From NCBI RefSeq assembly GCF_021018895.1, contig NC_079382.1, positions 16,638,501-16,702,500 on the forward strand: a stretch of DNA of 64,000 nucleotides. Reading direction: 5' to 3'. The notes below the pieces were generated by a model that was given only the letters and a program-made list of their open reading frames with translations, had not been told where the DNA came from and ran no database searches. This DNA comes from Seriola aureovittata. Lineage: Eukaryota > Chordata > Actinopteri > Carangiformes > Carangidae. Both the position numbers and the translations under genes were made by a program. Positions 63,701 through 64,000 of this stretch are shown here, in pieces (the stretch's first letter is position 1; each line of letters starts with the position of its first letter).

Positions 63701-64000
63701 GTAATATCTAAGTATTGAAATTCTTTAATTTCAAAGGCTGAATCCAAGTGTTCATCCTTTAGACGTGCACCGAGCACTCAAAGCCATCTTTAGTTATATG
63801 TGTCATAATGAATCTGCAGAGTTCACTGTAATTACATTAAATCTGCAAAGGCACTTTGCCATGAGGGGATAAAAGTGCACGATGAGACAGCACTTCACAC
63901 TTCACTTGTTTACATGAATATGAAGTGAGGTCTTGACCTATCTCAAAGTAGACTATTTTTCTGAAACAGTATTTACATGGGCCATGTTAGATACAGTGGT

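Larger units (their letters stand above)
53911..64000. other. Intergenic region downstream of rngtt
   Basis: It contains G-runs (54367-54374 and 54454-54465), a large teleost repeat (54655-55190), a Tc1-like end (57247-57275), a CpG-rich candidate first exon (58140-58495), paired X-box-like motifs (59031-59215) and an (AC)n tract (60659-60711). If the first-exon call is right, 58496-64000 is the first intron of the next gene. The stretches 55200-57240, 57280-58130, 58500-59025, 59220-60650 and 60720-64000 show no recognisable gene. The longest frame is 106 codons with no domain. Confidence 0.8.

Overview
The window is eukaryotic, vertebrate nuclear DNA, almost certainly from a ray-finned (teleost, probably percomorph) fish. 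It has short exons flanked by GT-AG introns of 2 to 18 kb, AT-rich non-coding sequence, long (TG)n/(TC)n/(GATA)n microsatellites, and many interspersed repeats that I recognise as abundant in teleosts. No species can be named.

The one protein-coding gene I can prove is the 3' half of rngtt, the nuclear mRNA-capping enzyme (RNA triphosphatase plus GTP:RNA guanylyltransferase), on the + strand. Six consecutive exons (78-242, 18534-18602, 34478-34578, 40392-40458, 50936-51059, 53490-53656) join in frame. They encode 230 residues plus a TAG stop, aligning without internal gaps to about residues 369-597 of the 597-residue human protein (numbering from memory). They carry the end of the nucleotidyltransferase domain (motif IV DGLIF, motif V LKWKP) and the OB-fold with motif VI ([10 protein letters not shown]). 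The phosphatase domain, the catalytic KADGTR lysine and motif III lie upstream, outside the window.

Layout: 1-77 is the end of an intron. 78-53656 is the six-exon block with introns of about 18.3, 15.9, 5.8, 10.5 and 2.4 kb. 53657 to about 53910 is a short 3' UTR with an ATTAAA signal and a very U/GU-rich downstream element. 53911-64000 is intergenic. Within it, 58140-58495 holds a CpG-rich patch ending in a consensus splice donor (CAG|gtgagt), which I propose as the promoter and non-coding first exon of the next + strand gene. By synteny with human 6q15 the candidate is cnr1, but no coding sequence for it is in the window.

The introns are mostly unrecognised sequence studded with repeats: LINE ORF2 remnants and 3' tails, a LINE tail nested in an older DNA element, a non-autonomous element with ~100-bp terminal inverted repeats (2611-3462), at least six copies of one MITE-like family, tRNA-like SINE pieces, Tc1-like ends and microsatellites. 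I see no CRISPR array, prokaryotic operon, viral genome or complete autonomous transposon. Most open frames over 60 codons are chance frames or lie in microsatellites and repeats. I found no convincing undescribed biological system; the most useful leads are the candidate downstream promoter/first exon and the uncharacterised repeats.
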